Below are positions 17,725 through 26,189 of a DNA stretch of 64,000 nucleotides, one piece after another; position 1 is the stretch's first letter; each line of letters begins with the position of its first letter. The notes under the pieces were generated by a model that was given only the letters and a program-made list of their open reading frames with translations, was not told where the DNA came from and made no database searches. The stretch is taken from NCBI RefSeq assembly GCF_900100115.1, contig NZ_FNKL01000004.1, positions 558,001 through 622,000 of the forward strand, written 5' to 3'. Position numbers and translations under genes: made by a program. Source of the stretch: Chryseobacterium soldanellicola. Lineage in GTDB: Bacteria > Bacteroidota > Bacteroidia > Flavobacteriales > Weeksellaceae.

Positions 17725-18171
17725 ATGAATTATGTTAAAACACTTTCCGTTGTAGCATTGTTTTTGGGAATTTCTCAAATAAACGCTCAGAAAAAAACAG
17801 ATACAAAGAAAACAGAACCCAAAAAAGAGGCGGTAAAACAAAAGCCTGCGGATAATCCCACAAAATGCACCAATATTAAGGAAGGTACATTTCTTAGGAT
17901 CAATTATCCGAAAAATCTTTGGTATATGACCATTAAAGATAATGTTCAGACAGAATATTATAATGATGGAAAAGAATATGTAAAATCAAGCCTCGTTTTC
18001 CTTGATGATTGTAATTATAAGGCTGTTGTTATTGATGTTAAAGGTAATGACCGTATTAAAGTTGATGATGTTTTTACCAATAAAGTGATTGCAACACGAG
18101 ACAGTTATATTAAAATCCAGTCTCAGATTGCAGGAGATAAATATGATTTTATTCTGGTAAAAGTAAAGTAA
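17725..18171 (+). CDS. Exported protein of unknown function
   Basis: A 148-residue protein with a signal peptide (MNYVKTLSVVALFLGISQIN, cut after AQ at about residue 22). A lysine-rich linker follows (KKTDTKKTEPKKEAVKQK), then a compact domain of about 100 residues with two cysteines (C at NPTKCTNIKEGTF and at DDCNYKAVV) and a beta-rich pattern. No family is recognised. It follows the small membrane protein gene by 8 bases and precedes the thiolase gene by 66. Confidence 0.68.
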   Translation: MNYVKTLSVVALFLGISQINAQKKTDTKKTEPKKEAVKQKPADNPTKCTNIKEGTFLRINYPKNLWYMTIKDNVQTEYYNDGKEYVKSSLVFLDDCNYKAVVIDVKGNDRIKVDDVFTNKVIATRDSYIKIQSQIAGDKYDFILVKVK

Positions 18172-18237
18172 AAGAATAGAAATATAAAGCAAAGCCGAAA
18201 GGTTTACTGAATTAAATATAAAAATAGAATTATAAAA

Positions 18238-19416
18238 ATGAAAGAAGTATTCATCGTTTCCGCCGTAAGAACTCCGATGGGAAGTTTTTTGGGAAGTTTA
18301 TCAACTGTTCCTGCCACAAAATTAGGATCTGCTGCTGTAAAAGGAGCATTGGATAAAATTGGTCTTGATCCTAAAAACGTTCAGGAAATCTACATGGGGA
18401 ACGTTCTACAGGCTGGCGAAGGACAGGCGCCGGCTCGCCAGGTTGCTTTGGGAGCGGGTCTTTCTATTGAAACACCTTCTACTACCGTAAACAAAGTCTG
18501 TGCTTCAGGAATGAAAGCTGTGACAATGGCTGCACAGGCAATTAAAGCTGGTGATGCAGACGTAATTGTTGCCGGAGGTATGGAAAATATGTCTTCGGTT
18601 CCTCACTATTATAACGCGAGAAACGCTGCAAAATTAGGAGATGTAAAAATGTTGGACGGAATGGTTTTAGACGGTCTTACAGACGTTTACAACAAAGTAC
18701 ATATGGGAGTTTGCGCAGAAAAATGTGCAACAGATTATAGCATTTCAAGAGAAGATCAGGATAAATTTGCCATTGAATCTTATACGAGAGCTGCAAAAGC
18801 ATGGTCCGAAGGAAAATTCGCTGAAGAAGTAGTTCCCGTATCCATTCCTCAGAGAAAAGGAGACCCGGTCATTTTCGCTGAAGATGAAGAATATAAAGCC
18901 GTAAACTTCGACAGAATCCCGACGCTTCCTACTGTTTTCAAAAAAGAGGAAGGAACGGTAACTGCTGCAAACGCTTCTACTTTAAATGACGGAGCTTCTG
19001 CATTAATCCTTGTTTCTAAAGAAAAAATGGAAGAATTGGGACTGAAGCCGTTAGCAAGAATTATTTCTTACGCTGATGCTGCTCAGGCGCCTGAAGATTT
19101 CACGACTGTCCCTTCAAAAGCATTGCCGATCGCGCTTAAAAAAGCTGGTTTAGAGCTTACAGATATTGATTTCTTTGAATTTAATGAAGCATTTTCTGTG
19201 GTAGGTTTAGCCAACAACAAGATCTTGGGATTAGACGCTTCAAAAGTTAATGTGAATGGTGGAGCAGTTGCTCTTGGCCATCCGCTTGGAAGCTCAGGTT
19301 CAAGAATCATTGTTACGCTGATCAATGTTTTAAAGCAAAACAACGGAAAATATGGTGCTGCAGCGATCTGTAATGGTGGCGGTGGCGCATCTGCGATTGT
19401 TATTGAAAATATGTGA
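18238..19416 (+). CDS. Acetyl-CoA C-acyltransferase (thiolase)
   Basis: A 392-residue thiolase that condenses or cleaves acyl-CoA and acetyl-CoA. The acyl-accepting cysteine is C88 in NKVCASGMKAV, the catalytic histidine is H348 in GGAVALGHPLG, and the second cysteine is C378 in CNGGGGASA. The length is typical of cytosolic acetoacetyl-CoA thiolases. The sequence alone cannot separate a biosynthetic role (feeding the mevalonate pathway) from beta-oxidation. A strong terminator follows 60 bases after the stop. Confidence 0.93.
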   Translation: MKEVFIVSAVRTPMGSFLGSLSTVPATKLGSAAVKGALDKIGLDPKNVQEIYMGNVLQAGEGQAPARQVALGAGLSIETPSTTVNKVCASGMKAVTMAAQAIKAGDADVIVAGGMENMSSVPHYYNARNAAKLGDVKMLDGMVLDGLTDVYNKVHMGVCAEKCATDYSISREDQDKFAIESYTRAAKAWSEGKFAEEVVPVSIPQRKGDPVIFAEDEEYKAVNFDRIPTLPTVFKKEEGTVTAANASTLNDGASALILVSKEKMEELGLKPLARIISYADAAQAPEDFTTVPSKALPIALKKAGLELTDIDFFEFNEAFSVVGLANNKILGLDASKVNVNGGAVALGHPLGSSGSRIIVTLINVLKQNNGKYGAAAICNGGGGASAIVIENM

Positions 19417-19477
19417 TATCCTGAATTTCAGGGATTTTATAAATAAAAACAGATTCACGATAAAGAATTTGTTAACT

Positions 19478-19506
19478 AAAACGGGGTTTATTAGCCCCGT
19501 TTTTTA
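19478..19506 (+). terminator. Intrinsic terminator after the thiolase gene
   Basis: AAAACGGGG pairs with CCCCGTTTT around an 8-nt loop, followed by more T residues. Confidence 0.88.
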
Positions 19507-19540
19507 TATATTAAGAAGCAGCTGTCCCACAATATAAGTT

Positions 19541-19704
19541 TGCAGTGCCGGAGATTCCGATGGCGCAAATCAAAACCGCTTAAGACCGTCGGGATTTCCG
19601 ACAAAGAAAATCAGAATAAAATTAGTCCGTCGGAAGTTCCGCCGATGGAAAATGAAAAAAAGTTGTTTTTTCGGAAATTCCGAGAGGGCAAACCTGTTTT
19701 TAGG
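19541..19704. repeat. Array of four short palindromes spaced exactly 41 bp apart
   Basis: Cores CGGAGATTCCG (19549-19559), GTCGGGATTTCCGAC (19588-19602), CGGAAGTTCCG (19631-19641) and TCGGAAATTCCGA (19671-19683) are centred at 19554, 19595, 19636 and 19677. All fit CGG-N5-CCG. The sequence between them is not conserved. Two further degenerate units may follow, each with AGGAGC then GAATTG (19702-19727 and 19744-19770). Confidence 0.75.
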
Positions 19705-19796
19705 AGCTTTTTTTCCTCATTGAATTGCAATGTCTTTTTTTATAAGGAGCTTTTTGACTTTGCCGAATTGTAATTCTTTATTTTTTTAAGAAGCAA

Positions 19797-19915
19797 TTTC
19801 CCGCTTTCCACTTTATCTTTTTGGTTGCGGGCTCCTGAACCATGTTCGTAAACTTTCAGTTTATGCCCCGCCCGCAACCAAAAAGGATGCCGTTGCAATC
19901 GGGGCTAGGTATTCG
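19797..19915 (+). repeat. Structured repeat family B, copy 2
   Basis: The left end is TTTCCCGCTTTCC and the right end GTTGCAATCGGGGCTAGG then TATTCGTC. A 16-bp inner stem pairs 19817-19832 (CTTTTTGGTTGCGGGC) with 19870-19885. The loop is longer than in copies 1 and 5. Confidence 0.78.
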
Positions 19916-19946
19916 TCCTTGCGAAGAATGGAGTGACGAAGCAATC
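19914..19946. repeat. Repeat family C fragment
   Basis: CGTCCTTGCGAAGAATGGAG then TGACGAAGCAATCCC resembles the longer copy at 36998-37032. It directly abuts the family B copy. Confidence 0.6.
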
Positions 19947-19989
19947 CCTTGTAACTTTCCAATTCTCAGTTACCACCCGGTTTCTAAAC

Positions 19990-20047
19990 TTCGCTGAGTA
20001 TAAACTGAGGGTCTACGAATGCAGCTCACGCTTTGCGAACGAAAAAT
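19990..20047 (+). repeat. Repeat family D, copy 1
   Basis: A 58-bp segment containing GCTGAGTATAAACTGAGG, CTACGAATGCAG and CTTTGCGAACGAAAAA. It aligns without gaps to 50310-50367. Confidence 0.65.
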
Positions 20048-20189
20048 ATTCTCAGCCTTAGCGTTAAAATTAATTGCTTCTTACGCTAGCTAAACCGATT
20101 AATTAACATGTATTCATCCAAAACAAAAGAATTAACCTTCCCGAAACAATAAAAGAAAATAAAAAACTCCGAATATTCAATGGTTTTTA

Positions 20190-20197
20190 TATTTTTG
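20190..20197 (+). promoter_or_regulatory. -7 box of the MFS transporter promoter
   Basis: TATTTTTG fits TAnnTTTG, 19 bases before the start codon. Confidence 0.4.
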
Positions 20198-20216
20198 TGC
20201 TACAAATAATATTCAA

Positions 20217-21701
20217 ATGGCTGAAATTGAGAATCAACCTCAAATAATAAAAAATAATCCGAAGATTATGAGAGCCTGGGCGGTGTATGACTGGGCAAAT
20301 TCTGTATACTCTTTGGTAATTACTTCTGCAATATTTCCAATTTATTATACTATTCTTACCACTGCGTACAACAAGAAAGAATATGTTCCGGCAGCAGGTG
20401 AGTTTCAGGAGATCCCTGTAAGGAATATGATAAAAATATTCGGTGAAACCTATGAGCCGGATGCTGTTCTCAGCTTTTCTTATGCGCTGTCGTTTTTCCT
20501 GGTAGTGCTGTTATCTCCGTTTTTATCGTCTTTAGCCGATACCATTGGTAATAAAAAATCTTTTTTACAGTTTTTCTGTTACCTGGGAGCAACATCATGT
20601 ATGGGATTGGCGATGTTTACGGGAATGCATAATTTCTTTCTGGGCGTGCTTTTCAGCATACTGGCGAGTGTCGGATTTTGGGGAAGCCTTGTATTTTACA
20701 ACTCGTTTTTACCCGATATTGCAACCCCGGAAAAGCAGGACGGATTGTCGGCAAAGGGCTATATTTACGGTTATGTAGGATCTGTGGTTTTACTTATTAT
20801 CTGTCTGGTTCTAATTCAGGTTGTAGCAAAAGGGCCTCACCAGCAGAATATATTTATAAGAATCAGTTTCCTCTTAACGGGAGCCTGGTGGTTTGGTTTT
20901 TCTCAATATACATTCAAGCATTTACCTCAGTTTGGGGATGTTAAAGAAAAGCTTCCTAAAGATCTGGTACTGTTGAATTATAAAAATATATTCAAAGCAC
21001 ACGCTGAGCAGGGCGGTTTTTTTGAGGTTTTAAAAGATAATATCAGCTTTTATAAAGATATTGCGAAAGAAAGCTTCAGAGAACTGTTCAGAGTAGGAAA
21101 TAAGCTGTTTAAGGATAAAAGCTTAAAATTTTTCCTATCCAGCTTCTTCTTTTACAGCGTCGGAATGCAGACCATATTCCTCATGGCAACACCATTCGGC
21201 AGTAATGTGATCTTCCCGAAGCAGGATGAAAAATATAAGCTGATCATTACTATTTTGGTGATACAGATTATTGCGATTTTAGGAGCATTTTTATTCTCAA
21301 AAATTTCAAAAAAGATCGGAAACAAAAACGTAATTACCATTGCTGTTATTATCTGGATCATTTGCTGTCTTTCTGCATTCTCATTAAATAAGGAAAATCC
21401 TAATCTTCAATACCAGTTTTATGCATTAGCAGGGCTTATAGGCTTGGTAATGGGTGGTTTACAGGCTATGTCAAGATCTACCTATTCCAAATTATTACCA
21501 GAAAATTCAATGGAAAATACTACGTTTTTCAGTTTCTATGATGTTCTTGAAAAACTGGCTATCATCTGCGGAATGTTAATTTTCAGTGTGCTAATCCAGA
21601 AATTCGGAAATATGCAGTATGCTTTTATTGCGATGTCTGCATTTTTTGCTGTAGGAGCTATTCTTATTCGTTTCCTTAAAGTTCCGATTAAAAAAGATTA
21701 G
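20217..21701 (+). CDS. MFS transporter of the UMF1/Atg22-like group
   Basis: A 494-residue inner-membrane protein with about 12 hydrophobic helices. It begins IMRAWAVYDWANSVYSLVIT, the hallmark of the UMF1 (vacuole effluxer Atg22-like) branch of the major facilitator superfamily, and has GGLQAMSRSTYSKLLPE in the second half. A soluble loop of about 100 residues lies between the two six-helix halves. The substrate is unknown in bacteria. It is a single-gene unit with its own -7 box and terminator. Confidence 0.88.
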   Translation: MAEIENQPQIIKNNPKIMRAWAVYDWANSVYSLVITSAIFPIYYTILTTAYNKKEYVPAAGEFQEIPVRNMIKIFGETYEPDAVLSFSYALSFFLVVLLSPFLSSLADTIGNKKSFLQFFCYLGATSCMGLAMFTGMHNFFLGVLFSILASVGFWGSLVFYNSFLPDIATPEKQDGLSAKGYIYGYVGSVVLLIICLVLIQVVAKGPHQQNIFIRISFLLTGAWWFGFSQYTFKHLPQFGDVKEKLPKDLVLLNYKNIFKAHAEQGGFFEVLKDNISFYKDIAKESFRELFRVGNKLFKDKSLKFFLSSFFFYSVGMQTIFLMATPFGSNVIFPKQDEKYKLIITILVIQIIAILGAFLFSKISKKIGNKNVITIAVIIWIICCLSAFSLNKENPNLQYQFYALAGLIGLVMGGLQAMSRSTYSKLLPENSMENTTFFSFYDVLEKLAIICGMLIFSVLIQKFGNMQYAFIAMSAFFAVGAILIRFLKVPIKKD

Positions 21702-21723
21702 AAAAAAAGAAATATATAAACTT

Positions 21724-21750
21724 AAGACGCTTATTTGGCGTCTTTTTTTT
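21724..21750 (+). terminator. Intrinsic terminator after the MFS transporter gene
   Basis: AAGACGC pairs with GCGTCTT around a 7-nt loop and is followed by a long T run. Confidence 0.88.
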
Positions 21751-21931
21751 GTCTTTACATATAAATATTAACTAAATATTTTTAAATTATAGATAAAATT
21801 TTCATCATTTTATATCAATATGTTAATTTTTAGCTCTTTCTATTAATACAAAACAGCTTTTTTGATTAAATATCTGTGTGTTTTTTATTGAAGATTGATT
21901 TTTTTTGTTTATTTGCAAAAATAATAAAAGA

Positions 21932-24097
21932 ATGATTAAAAAAATTTTACTCCTTGGTATTTTACAGTGCTTTATTTTTGGTTTTTCGCAAACCTTGAGG
22001 CCAGTTGCACAAAAAATATCCGAGTATCACGCGAAAAATGAAAGTTTTAAAAAATATGATTTGTTCGCTGTAAACAAGAATTCAAGCAAATTCCCTGAAT
22101 ATAAAAGAGCGGCAACAGATATTTCTGTACTTTCTGTGAATTCAGCTGAGCTGAAGAAACTGGTTAACGACAAACCCGAATATGTTGAAGTATCTTTTCC
22201 ATATAACGATAAGCAGATCACTGTTGAATTATATAAAAATCAAATATTTACCAGTAGCTTTAGGGTAACTACAAATACAGGCGAGATCGTTCCTTACACG
22301 CCTGGAGTTTATTATCAGGGAATTGTGAAAGGAGATAATACCTCTGTAGTGGCATTCAGCTTCTTTGATAATGATATTATAGGAGTCGCTTCCACAACGG
22401 AATTAGGGAATGTGATCGTAGGAAAAGTAAAAAACTCTGAAGATTTTGTTAGCTATTCAGAATCTAAATTAACGGGAGCCAATCCTTTTGTTTGCGGAAT
22501 TGATGAGCTGAAAGAAAATCAGGCTCAAAAAATAGCTTTTGATCCCAGCACCGTAAACAAAAAGACTCTTACAGAAAACTGCGTAAGAATCTATTATGAA
22601 GTATGTTATACACCTTATGTAAATAACGGTTCGAATACAACAACGGTTACCAATTGGCTGACGGCAATTCATAATAATATTGCAACACTTTATAACAATG
22701 ATGATATAAAAGTTGCTTTAAACGAAATTAATATCTGGACTACCCAAGACCCTTATTCGGGAACACCGAATGCAAATTTGGGAAGCTTCAGAGCAAATAG
22801 ACCTACATTTAACGGTGATTTGGCCCACCTTATTAATGCACCGGCAACAACGAGTGTCGCTTACCTTAATTCGCTTTGTACAAGTCTAAGGTATGCCTAT
22901 TCAGGTATTTCCCAAACTTATAGTAACGTTCCTGTGTATTCATGGACGATTCAGGCAATGACCCATGAAATGGGGCACAGTTTAGGCTCTCCCCACACGC
23001 ACGCCTGCGCATGGAACGGAAATGGCACTCCTATCGACGGATGCGGAGCTCAGGCTGGCTACAGCGAAGGCTGTACAGGCCCTATTCCTACATCAGCACA
23101 AAAAGGAACGATCATGAGCTATTGTCATTTGATCGGCGGTGTTGGAATTGGTTTTAATAATGGTTTTGGCCCTCAACCTTCTGCTTTAATTAGAAATACA
23201 GTAGATTCTAAGGCTTGTCTTGGAACTAATTGTACAACTGCCTGTTCCGCGACCATCACAGGAATGAGCGTCTCGAATGTTACTCAAAACTCAGCGAATG
23301 CCGTTATTACTGATGTCATTTCGACATCCTGGAAATATAAATTGGCCAGATTAAATGGTACAATTATTACAACAGGAAATACTTCGGTACAAAATTTAAG
23401 CTTTACGAATCTTTTACCGGCAACTTATTATAAACTTTTTGTTGGCTCGAGCTGCTCAGGATCAAACGCTTATCAAAGATCTCAAATATTTCTTACAGAT
23501 ACAGACTGGTGCAGCGATGCGCAATTTGCAGATACAGGTGGAGATGCTGCTAACTATGGTGATAATGAGATGATTGTAAAAACGTTCTATCCTTCATCGG
23601 GTTCAGCATTAACGATGACTTTTACTCAGTTTGCTTTAGAACAGGATTACGATTTTATGAACGTTTATAACGGTCCTTCTACCACTTCGCCTTTGTTTGC
23701 AAATGGGAATAACTTAACGGGAAATACTCTTCCAGGTTCTTTTACTTCTACAGATCCTTCGGGTGCAATTACAGTAAGATTTTTATCTGATGAAGGGGTA
23801 AACGAAAGCGGTTGGAAAGCCAATTTTTCATGTGCAGTTTTAGCTGTTGATGCTGTTAATGTTAAAAATAGTTCAATTAATATTTATCCGAATCCGGCTA
23901 GAAATATGATCGTAATTTCATCGAAAGAGAACTTAAAATCATACAAAATTTATGATGAAACGGGAAGATTAGTTTCCGGATCTTCATTAAAAGGAAATAA
24001 GCAAGAAGTCAATATTTCATCAATGCAGACAGGAAATTATGTCGTTTCTATTGAAACAGATAAACAAACTGTTAGTAAAAAACTGATAAAACAATAA
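21932..24097 (+). CDS. Secreted reprolysin-like (M12B-type) metalloprotease with CUB and T9SS sorting domains
   Basis: A 721-residue secreted protease. After the signal peptide (ending near FGFSQ, about residue 20) comes a propeptide-like region of about 170 residues. The catalytic domain has the metzincin zinc motif HEMGHSLGSPH at residues 345-355 and a Met-turn in TIMSYCH (M395), with several cysteine pairs. A fibronectin-like stretch, a CUB-like domain (DWCSDAQFADTGG to GWKANFSC) and a T9SS type A sorting domain (NIYPNPARNMIVIS, ending KKLIKQ) follow. The ATG at 21932 gives a cleaner signal peptide than one 27 bases upstream. It should act outside the cell on protein substrates. Confidence 0.92.
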   Translation: MIKKILLLGILQCFIFGFSQTLRPVAQKISEYHAKNESFKKYDLFAVNKNSSKFPEYKRAATDISVLSVNSAELKKLVNDKPEYVEVSFPYNDKQITVELYKNQIFTSSFRVTTNTGEIVPYTPGVYYQGIVKGDNTSVVAFSFFDNDIIGVASTTELGNVIVGKVKNSEDFVSYSESKLTGANPFVCGIDELKENQAQKIAFDPSTVNKKTLTENCVRIYYEVCYTPYVNNGSNTTTVTNWLTAIHNNIATLYNNDDIKVALNEINIWTTQDPYSGTPNANLGSFRANRPTFNGDLAHLINAPATTSVAYLNSLCTSLRYAYSGISQTYSNVPVYSWTIQAMTHEMGHSLGSPHTHACAWNGNGTPIDGCGAQAGYSEGCTGPIPTSAQKGTIMSYCHLIGGVGIGFNNGFGPQPSALIRNTVDSKACLGTNCTTACSATITGMSVSNVTQNSANAVITDVISTSWKYKLARLNGTIITTGNTSVQNLSFTNLLPATYYKLFVGSSCSGSNAYQRSQIFLTDTDWCSDAQFADTGGDAANYGDNEMIVKTFYPSSGSALTMTFTQFALEQDYDFMNVYNGPSTTSPLFANGNNLTGNTLPGSFTSTDPSGAITVRFLSDEGVNESGWKANFSCAVLAVDAVNVKNSSINIYPNPARNMIVISSKENLKSYKIYDETGRLVSGSSLKGNKQEVNISSMQTGNYVVSIETDKQTVSKKLIKQ

Positions 24098-24118
24098 TAT
24101 TTTAAATGATAATTACTC

Positions 24119-24145
24119 AAAAGCCTGATAATTTCAGGCTTTTTT
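24119..24145 (+). terminator. Intrinsic terminator after the reprolysin-like protease gene
   Basis: AAAAGCCTGA pairs with TCAGGCTTTT across a short loop, followed by TT. Confidence 0.85.
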
Positions 24146-24190
24146 GCTATCTTTAGTAAATGTTAAAATAAGTTATAATTCGGCTCAGAT

Positions 24191-24225
24191 TTTGCTTATA
24201 ATGAGTAGAATAATTTTTAACTTTG
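24191..24225 (+). promoter_or_regulatory. Promoter of the mevalonate kinase-UbiA operon
   Basis: A -33 TTTG (24191-24194) and a -7 TAACTTTG (24218-24225) are separated by 23 bases, within the range of Bacteroidota promoters. The box overlaps the earliest possible start codon of the next gene and argues for the later one. Confidence 0.5.
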
Positions 24226-24246
24226 CAAAAAGATTTATTGTCTAAA

Positions 24247-25179
24247 ATGACGAACCCTCTATTTTACGCAAAAATAATTTTGTTTGGAGAATACGGAATG
24301 ATTGAAGATTCCCAAGGTCTTGTGGTTCCTTACAGTTTCTACAAGGGGACTTTGAAGTTTTCGGATTCAGGCTCAGACTCAGAATTTGAGAAGAAATCAA
24401 ACAAACATTTGCAAAAATATTCTGATTATCTGGCAGAATTAGATCTTTCCGATGATTTTAAATTAGACGTAGAAAGATTCAAAAACGATATTTCACACGG
24501 GCTTTTCTTTGATTCAAATATTCCACAGGGATATGGAGTGGGAAGTTCGGGTGCTTTGGTGGCTGCTATTTTCGAAAAGTATTCAATCAAAAAGCACGAT
24601 CCGGAGAATATTTCAAAAGATATTTTAAAATCCCTTAAAGCTGTTTTTGGTGAGATGGAAAGCTATTTCCACGGTAAAAGTTCAGGAATGGATCCCTTGA
24701 TCTGTTACATGAATCTGCCGATTCTTATCGAAAATAAAGAGAATTTAGATAAAGTTTCAATTCCCAAAGAAGAACAAGGAAAAGGGGCTATTTTCCTGAT
24801 TGATTCAGGAATAACGGGCGAAACAGGCCCAATGATACAGATTTTCTTTGAAAAAATGAAGACCGAAGGTTTCCGTAAAACATTAAAAGAAGAATTTATC
24901 CGTTACAACAATGCCTGTATTGATTCTTTTCTTAAAAAAGACATGAATCCATTCTTCAGAAACCTCAAAAAACTTTCACACTGGGCTTACGAACATTTTC
25001 GCCCGATGATCCCTGAAAGCATTTTTAATATCTGGAAAAAAGGTTTAGACACAAATGCCTATTATCTTAAACTTTGCGGAAGCGGTGGCGGAGGCTATAT
25101 CCTTGGATTTACCAAAGATTACGAGAAAGCTGAAAAAATGCTTGATGGCTTTCAAAAAGAGGTAATTTACAGATTCTAA
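24247..25179 (+). CDS. GHMP family kinase, probably mevalonate kinase
   Basis: A 310-residue GHMP kinase. Motif 1 is FYAKIILFGEYGMIED, motif 2 the phosphate loop GYGVGSSGALVAAI, and motif 3 LCGSGGGGYILGF; GKSSGMDPLICYMNLPI matches the mevalonate kinase pattern GxxSGxD. It should phosphorylate mevalonate in isoprenoid synthesis, the route used by this group of bacteria. The ATG at 24247 is preferred because the alternative at 24223 lies within the promoter -7 box. A UbiA prenyltransferase gene follows 11 bases after the stop. Confidence 0.87.
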   Translation: MTNPLFYAKIILFGEYGMIEDSQGLVVPYSFYKGTLKFSDSGSDSEFEKKSNKHLQKYSDYLAELDLSDDFKLDVERFKNDISHGLFFDSNIPQGYGVGSSGALVAAIFEKYSIKKHDPENISKDILKSLKAVFGEMESYFHGKSSGMDPLICYMNLPILIENKENLDKVSIPKEEQGKGAIFLIDSGITGETGPMIQIFFEKMKTEGFRKTLKEEFIRYNNACIDSFLKKDMNPFFRNLKKLSHWAYEHFRPMIPESIFNIWKKGLDTNAYYLKLCGSGGGGYILGFTKDYEKAEKMLDGFQKEVIYRF

Positions 25180-25190
25180 AAGAGTTGGGG

Positions 25191-26123
25191 ATGAATTATT
25201 CTGAAAAAGAAAATTTCCAACAGAAAAATATTAAATCAAAATCTCTATTTTATAGAGTTTCACAATTTGTGGGCTTTCTTTTGGGAGCTCGCTTTTTTGT
25301 TGCCATTTTGCTCACTTTTGCTTTGTATGTTTCTACATTTTTCCTTTTTAATCAGGATGAAACATTCAGAAAATTTGTTTTTGATTTTAAAGTTCATGGG
25401 ATTATTTTCTGTACGGTTTTAACGATTTTGGCTGGCGGTATCATCAACCAGTTTTATGATTTTGAGAAAGATCATATTGTAAAACCTTTCAGAACAAGGA
25501 TTCAGAGCTTTATTAAGCAAAAATATTTCCTTTATGTTTATTTATTTTTATGCATCATTTCTTTAACTGTCGCTTGGCTGATTTCACATAATGTATTTTT
25601 ATTTTTTGTTGTTTATCAGTTTTTTATGTGGTTTTACAGCCATAAATTAAGCCGGATTTTAATCGTAAATAATCTCACTTTTGTAAGCCTGACACTCTAT
25701 CCTTTCTTCGGAATGATGGTATATTATGAGACTTTTTCAAGAAAAGTCCTTTTGATGGCTATTTTCTTATTTTTAATTTTATTATGTATTGATATTGTGA
25801 AAGATACGTTAACGAAAAGCGTTGACAAAGCTTTTGGTTATATCACGATTCCCAATTATTTTAAAAGTAATACAACTAAAAGCATTATCATTTCTTTATT
25901 GATTATTACAATGGCTGTTTCGATGAAACTGATTATCAGAACGGGGATTTCCGGGTTTATGGCATACTATTTTACCGGCGGATTATTTGTGATGATTTTT
26001 TGTATTTACCTTTTATTAAATTCAACCAGGAAAAGTAAGTTTTTAACTTTGAATATCTTACGGTTTTGGGTTTTCGTGGGAATTATCGCCATGCTTCTTA
26101 ATGGTATCGAGAATAAATTGTAG
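25191..26123 (+). CDS. UbiA family prenyltransferase
   Basis: A 310-residue membrane protein with about eight to nine helices. The first aspartate motif reads NQFYDFEKDH, which corresponds to NDxxDxxxD with the first aspartate replaced by glutamine; the second is DIVKDTLTKSVDKAFG followed by YITIP. It should attach an isoprenyl chain to a small acceptor; similar proteins are often labelled geranylgeranylglycerol-phosphate transferases, but the acceptor cannot be told here. I chose the ATG at 25191 over a TTG two codons earlier. It is in an operon with the mevalonate kinase gene. Confidence 0.83.
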   Translation: MNYSEKENFQQKNIKSKSLFYRVSQFVGFLLGARFFVAILLTFALYVSTFFLFNQDETFRKFVFDFKVHGIIFCTVLTILAGGIINQFYDFEKDHIVKPFRTRIQSFIKQKYFLYVYLFLCIISLTVAWLISHNVFLFFVVYQFFMWFYSHKLSRILIVNNLTFVSLTLYPFFGMMVYYETFSRKVLLMAIFLFLILLCIDIVKDTLTKSVDKAFGYITIPNYFKSNTTKSIIISLLIITMAVSMKLIIRTGISGFMAYYFTGGLFVMIFCIYLLLNSTRKSKFLTLNILRFWVFVGIIAMLLNGIENKL

Positions 26124-26155
26124 AGAAAATCCTTTAAAAAACCTTTGGTTATTCT

Positions 26156-26163
26156 TACCTTTG
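26156..26163 (+). promoter_or_regulatory. -7 box of the proline dehydrogenase promoter
   Basis: TACCTTTG fits TAnnTTTG, 26 bases before the start codon. No -33 TTG is seen at the usual distance. Confidence 0.45.
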
Positions 26164-26189
26164 CCAAACTCTAAATTTATATAAAAGGA

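Larger units (their letters stand above)
19417..20216. other. 800-bp intergenic region of repeats and palindromes
   Basis: It holds the thiolase terminator, the 41-bp-spaced palindrome array, a family B copy, a family C fragment and a family D copy, then about 170 bases of AT-rich sequence with the promoter of the next gene. The small open frame at 19540-19773 spans the palindrome array; the 41-bp period is not a multiple of three, and I see no protein features in it. Confidence 0.6.

Noticed and set aside
19541..19704. Possible CRISPR array from the 41-bp periodicity
   Set aside because: The repeated cores are only 11-15 bp and differ from one another, the spacing part is not unique-spacer-like, and no cas gene is present in the window.
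19540..19773. Short open frame of 77 codons downstream of the thiolase gene
   Set aside because: It spans the palindrome array; the 41-bp period does not fit codon periodicity and no motif, signal peptide or partner is seen.
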